DNA of 64,000 bases, taken from Antedon mediterranea. Its lineage: Eukaryota; Echinodermata; Crinoidea; Comatulida; Antedonidae. Within the stretch, counting starts at the first letter, position 1. Each line of letters opens with the position of its first letter. The notes under the pieces were generated by a model. That model saw nothing but the letters and a program-made list of their open reading frames with translations. It made no database searches and had not been told where the DNA came from. The stretch is from the NCBI RefSeq assembly GCF_964355755.1, contig NC_092673.1, positions 29,517,001 to 29,581,000 on the forward strand. Direction: 5' to 3'. Of this stretch, positions 26,601 to 32,600 are shown piece after piece. The position numbers and the translations under genes are program-made.

Positions 26601-29600
26601 GACTCAATACAGTTTGCCTTTAAGTTGCTAATATTGTCAATAAATGCTTCTTTTTTTTAGATATTGATGAGTGTGATATGGATTCTGATAATTGTGATGT
26701 AAATGCAGTATGTACAGACACAGCAGGTTCATTTAGATGTACTTGTCTTGATGGTTATATTGATCTTGATGGCACTGCTACAACAGGCCAATGTTCAGGT
26801 TTGTAGGATATCCATGCTAAAGCTCTGTCTACACTATCAAACTTTATGTGACAAAAATAATGTGATGTGCCCGTATATGGACACGATGATGTCATATCAC
26901 TACCACATTTTTTGTCAAACTAGTTTGATAGTGTAGACAGAGTTTAAGAATACAATTTAGTTCATTTCATTACTAATTAATTTTGTATTGGTTAAACACT
27001 AAGTTTTATTCTTTTAATCACTAATTTACAAACTTGTTGACTTGCTGATTGTTTGACTCTATGGGCCTGTTCAGACTTAGATATTTACTCTTGTAAGTTA
27101 CAGGTAGTTTCATTGGCCAGTTACCACTACCGTAACTTTGGTGAGTAGGTCATCAGCTTACTTGAGTTATTAACTAAGCCTGAATGGACTATGAATGACT
27201 GACGACACACAGGCTCATTGATTAACTGAACCAAGCATAGATTGATTGATTGGTTTGTTATTTCATTATTAATTTTCTATAAATGTTAATGTTATTTTAG
27301 ATATTAATGAATGTACATTGAATATTGACAACTGTCATCAAAGAGCTACTTGTAATAACACAAAAGGAAATTTCATGTGTCAATGTGATGCTGGATTTGA
27401 AGGAGATGGCGTACTCACATGTACAGGTATTAATCAACTTATTTTTTTTTATAAAGCTATCATATCATTTATTTTGACAAATTTTAAATGCAGTACAAAG
27501 TAAGACATAAAAACATTACAAAAGTAAATCAATTAGGCAAAATCACTTAAAAAGTTATAAATAAAAATTACCGTCGGGAGGCTCTCCATAAAATGAATTA
27601 CATGCATAAAAGACATGAATTGTTTTGATGCATTTACTTTGTTTTAGGCCTGATGTCCATTAAGCAAATTTATTCGCAGGAATCAAAATATTAATATTTG
27701 CATCTACTTTTTGTGATATGAACAATTGCACAACCAGTCGTAACTCAGGAATGTAATGGAAAACTAACAATAGTACAATATTAGTAATACTATACTTAGT
27801 TTATTTTGTAACAATGCAGGATTATTTAATCCTTCACATTTCATCACCCTGCTCATGATTACATTACATTTAGATGTGGATGAATGTACTAATTCATCGC
27901 CATGTGTTGGAGAACATGAAGTATGTACAAATTCAATTGGATCCTACAGCTGTATGTGCGGAGATGGTTTCACAAGAATCGGTAATGATTGTGAAGGTAG
28001 GTATCTGTTTGAATACTTGTACTATAATAATTCATTCAACAAAGGTTACTTATGAAGGTTACTTATTAAAGTTGTTTTATTATGTCTGAAACCTACCCAA
28101 ACTTAAGGTAATATCTACACTATCAAACTAGTTTGACAACAAAATTGGTTGTATCCAAATATGGCAGTGATATGATGTCATTGTGTCCATATATGGCCAC
28201 ATCACACTTTTTTTGTCAAACTTTGATAGTGCAGACAGAGCTTTATACTAGGGTGGGCGGGCTGGAATGGAAATGTTGATGATAGTATGATTATGGTGGA
28301 GTAAAAAATAAATGTTCTTAATGATGGAACCATATTAATTATTTTGAAAATACATTTTTTAGGAGCTGTAACTGCGTCTGTCACCTTATCTTTCCAATAC
28401 ATTGATGGTTCATTAGTAACTGCTACTTCAATGTTAACAGATGCAAGAAAAGAAGCTTTGGCCTTGGATGTGAGTAACTGAATAATCATTCAATAGGGAG
28501 CTTTTGATTTGCAACGACCTACCTTGGTCAGGTCAATTAATGTCTCGTCGGTTGTCACTTGGACCTAGAACTATCAAAACTTTGTTGAGGTGGAGAGTGA
28601 GGAAACACGATCCCTCTGACATATTTTGTTCAAAAGCTTCAAAGATTCTCTTGTATACGGTTTTTTTTCTTGCCATGACCAGACCTCAATCTTTCCACTT
28701 CTTGAAAACTCTCCAACTTGGTTAGACTTACCTGCAGTATAACAGAAAATATTTTTTGGTAGAAAAATCAATTTGTTGATGTAAGCCATTTGCGGTACAC
28801 CACATATATTTAGTTCTGAAATAAACTAATGGGTTTCTCAACATTTTGATCAATATACGTTTATCGTCCTCAGGAGTAAGAATGAGATAAGAGAATTCTC
28901 AGTCCTGAGGACAATCAAAGTATATTGATCAAAACGTTGTTTTAGAACTAAATATACATTTAGAATATGATATAATTATTATTTATTCAGCTTGAAGAAT
29001 TATTGTTAAGCACAAGCCTGATGTCTAGCTTCCTTGATGCTCATGTGTTATCAGTTACTCCTAATGATATGTGTGACTGTTTAGCGATACAATTTAGAGT
29101 AGATTTTGAAGCTGGCACAATGGTGACCGATGAAGAGCTGGCTGACATTGTCAATATGGCTATTGGCACTGATAATCAGTTTGCTAATAATGTTGTAGTA
29201 GGTATGTATATCTCCACTTCTCTTTTTCTTTTTTAATTTACATTTTACTTTTAGATTTCCCAGGAAATTGGTATAACGTGGATGAGAACAGAGTAAAGGC
29301 TAGCAATGATGATGTCTTAAGCTCTGTCTACACTATCAAACTTTATGTGACAAAAAATGCGATGTGCCCACATATGGACACGGTGATGTTATATTACTAC
29401 CATATTTGGGCACATCACACTTTTTGTCAAGCTAGTTATAGTTTAAACAGAGCCTTAAGAGTGCTATTGACAGTGGCACATCTAATATCTAGGTCACAAT
29501 TACACAACAAAACTCATGAATCACCACTTGATGATATTAATACTGTATTGTTTTAATTGTAAGGCATGGATATAGCTACAACACCATCTGGAACAACATC

Positions 29601-32600
29601 TGGAACAACAGAAGAACAAACGTCTGTCGATTCAACTACTGCTGATGGTACAACATCTGAGAGTACCACACCTCCAAGCACAACATCACCAAGCACCACA
29701 CCTACCGCAGGTACAGTTTAAAAAAATTGTTGTTCATTGTTTTTTGTTTAAAAAAAATGAAAGAAAAATAGTGTATTTCACTTCTTAAGTCATGCATACT
29801 TTTCACTTTACAGCTCAGAGTACCACAGCCCAGGGTACCACAGCCCAAAGTACCACAGCCCAAAGTACCACATCCCAACGTACCACATCCCAGGGTATCG
29901 CATCCCAAGGTACCACAGCCCAAGGTACCACACATCAGGGTACCACACCTCAGGGTACCACACCTCAGGGTACCACAGCCCAAAGTACCACAGCCCAAAG
30001 TACCACAGCCCAAAGTACCACAGCCCAAAGTACCACAGCTCAGGATACCACAGCTCAGGATACCACAGCTCAGGGTACCACAGCCCAAAGTACCACATCT
30101 CAAGGTAGATTTTTTTTTAATGTATAAATGCACTATCTATATACATGCACTATTTCTATGGCAGGTAGGTTTAATATATTAACTTAATTCATTGATCATC
30201 CATTAGGATGAACAAATTTCACCCTTAACACCTTAATTCATACATAATTATAATGGATATCACATCGCTATAATTATATAAATACACTTTTACTATGACA
30301 GGAAGATTTAAGAGATTAACTTAATCCATTGATCATCAATTTGTATTAACAAATTTCACTCTTAACACCTTAATTCATACATAATTATAATAGATATCCC
30401 ATCACATATTAATCCATATTTAATCTGGAGACTATATTATTCACTCATTTTAACTATAAATGCATATATTGCTATGGCAGGTAAGTTATAAAAATGTTTT
30501 ACTGTCTCTTTGTTCATTTTTGTTTGTTTGTCTACCATTTCATCTTTTTACTGCAATGAATTCCTGCAGTTGTTTGCGAGCATTGCTCATTGACATTAAT
30601 TTCTTTTAAAAAACTAACATTCAATAATATGCAAATTTATCTATTGCAGCATTTTCACTGGGTGTTTTTTCTCTTTCTGTTTTGATTGATAAAGCTTGGT
30701 TCCCACAATGTGATGTAACGCCAGTGATGGACCATACGAATTGTCGCCTGTGATTGGTCAAATTTCTTGCTGTGCGGATACGTTCTTGCATTGCATCCAA
30801 GTGGGAACCAAGTTTAATTAAGCATCATTATAACTAAAAAATTTCAATTCATATTATCATATTTATATATCTGCATATTTACCAGAATATTGTTTACTTC
30901 CCACAATGCAGTGTGTCAGCACATAATAATTCTTTATCACAATATTTATTTCATAACTCATCTAACTAACACTATTTGGTTTACTAGATACCAGGTTGCA
31001 AAAGAAACTACGAATACCCATCACTAATATTAATGTTGTATTCGTTAATTATGGACTATTAACTTGATTTAAAGGATCAAGTTATGTATATGATTGAAGG
31101 CTATCCTCTCTTAATGGCATAATGTTTAAATATCTGACTCATAGAGTATCCACAATTTTGGTGTGTTATACGTACATAGCTCCTTTGAGGGTCCTATTTT
31201 CCAGTAGTATATTAATTGCTTTTTCTGTACTATTAGCTCCTGGAGTAATCTACGAAGTGACCATTACAATTGTTGGTATTGATGGTAATGCAGATGACGC
31301 AGCATTTGATAACAGCCTTGCAGATGAAACCTCAGAAAGATACATTCAAATTGCTGGATATGCATGCTCAGCTGTAAGTGAAAAGAATTTCTTCTTCTCC
31401 TACCTTTTTCACTCTTTCTTCTATTTGTGTGTGTGTGTGGGGGTGGTTGGAGTGGTGTGGCGGAGAGGGATTGTGCGCTGATGGAGTATCAAAAAGACCA
31501 CATTTTAATGGGATAATGACCGGAATTTGTACTAAGAAGGTTTTAATCAAGGAAGAGTAAAATTCACTTTTCCTATTACAATTAAAAACTGCCCTGTACA
31601 CTGAATTCAATCGGGCTAAGATTGATTATTTTTTACTTTCTCTAAGAATTTTGAATTGATTAAAATATAAATAATAGTTTACTTAGACTGTCTCAACACA
31701 TAACCTGTGAAACAATCTTTTTCTTTTTATTTAAAGATTGAATATGCCCTGAACACTGCATTTAATGACTATGTCAACTGTGAAGTGACAAGTTTGACAG
31801 ATGGAAGCATTATAGCAGAAGCCAATGTAGGCTTTGTGACGAGCACTGATGTATCGCCCACCATGGTAGAAGAACAGTTGAAGACTGCTGCCGAGGAAGG
31901 CCTGCCTACATCTGATGATGGTGTTCTTTTAAATGTTGAAATATCAAGCATAACAGTTGATTTAGGTGAGTACATTTACACAATGCACTGTACATACAGA
32001 AAAATTATCTTTAAAGCTCTGTCTACACTATCAAATTTTATATGACAACAAAATGTGATGTGCCCATATATGGACATGATGATGTCATGTTACTACCATA
32101 TGTGGGCATACGACTACCATGTTTGGGAACATCACACTTTTTTGTCAATCTAGAGCTTAAGATTACTGAGATTAATTTTAGAAAGTTGAGAAATCTGACA
32201 TTTATGTTGAGAAAGAGATATATATACTATATGGGATCCTACATTCCTTTTTTAACCTTTCAAAGGTGGGTTCAACTAGGCTATAAATCTCTTTTAATGA
32301 CATTAACATAACATAACATATTGAGACCATTTCCCAAATACAGCAGATTTTTTAAAAAATTAATAACATAATGTTGTGCTTTGTTTTATGGTTCTATTAA
32401 TTAGTGTAAATAATTTTTATTTCAATGATATTCAATCTAAAATAATATTATATTTTAAATAAAATATCAATAAATAATTTAATTTTTTCCTTTTCTTTTT
32501 CCAGTACCAACAACAACAGAAGGTATGACAATTTAATTATCATTATCATGCATTTATAGATCTCTTTTATTGATGTTAACATAACAAATATTGGGACCAT

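Noticed and set aside
29702-30133. Minus-strand open frames of 96 and 143 codons over the Thr-rich exon
   Set aside because: They are mirror products of a 15 bp repeat without stops; the + strand has splice sites and domain context.
31378-31610. Open frames in both directions around a tgtgtg and gggg-rich stretch
   Set aside because: Simple-sequence intron following the first SEA 3 exon; no splice-compatible reading.
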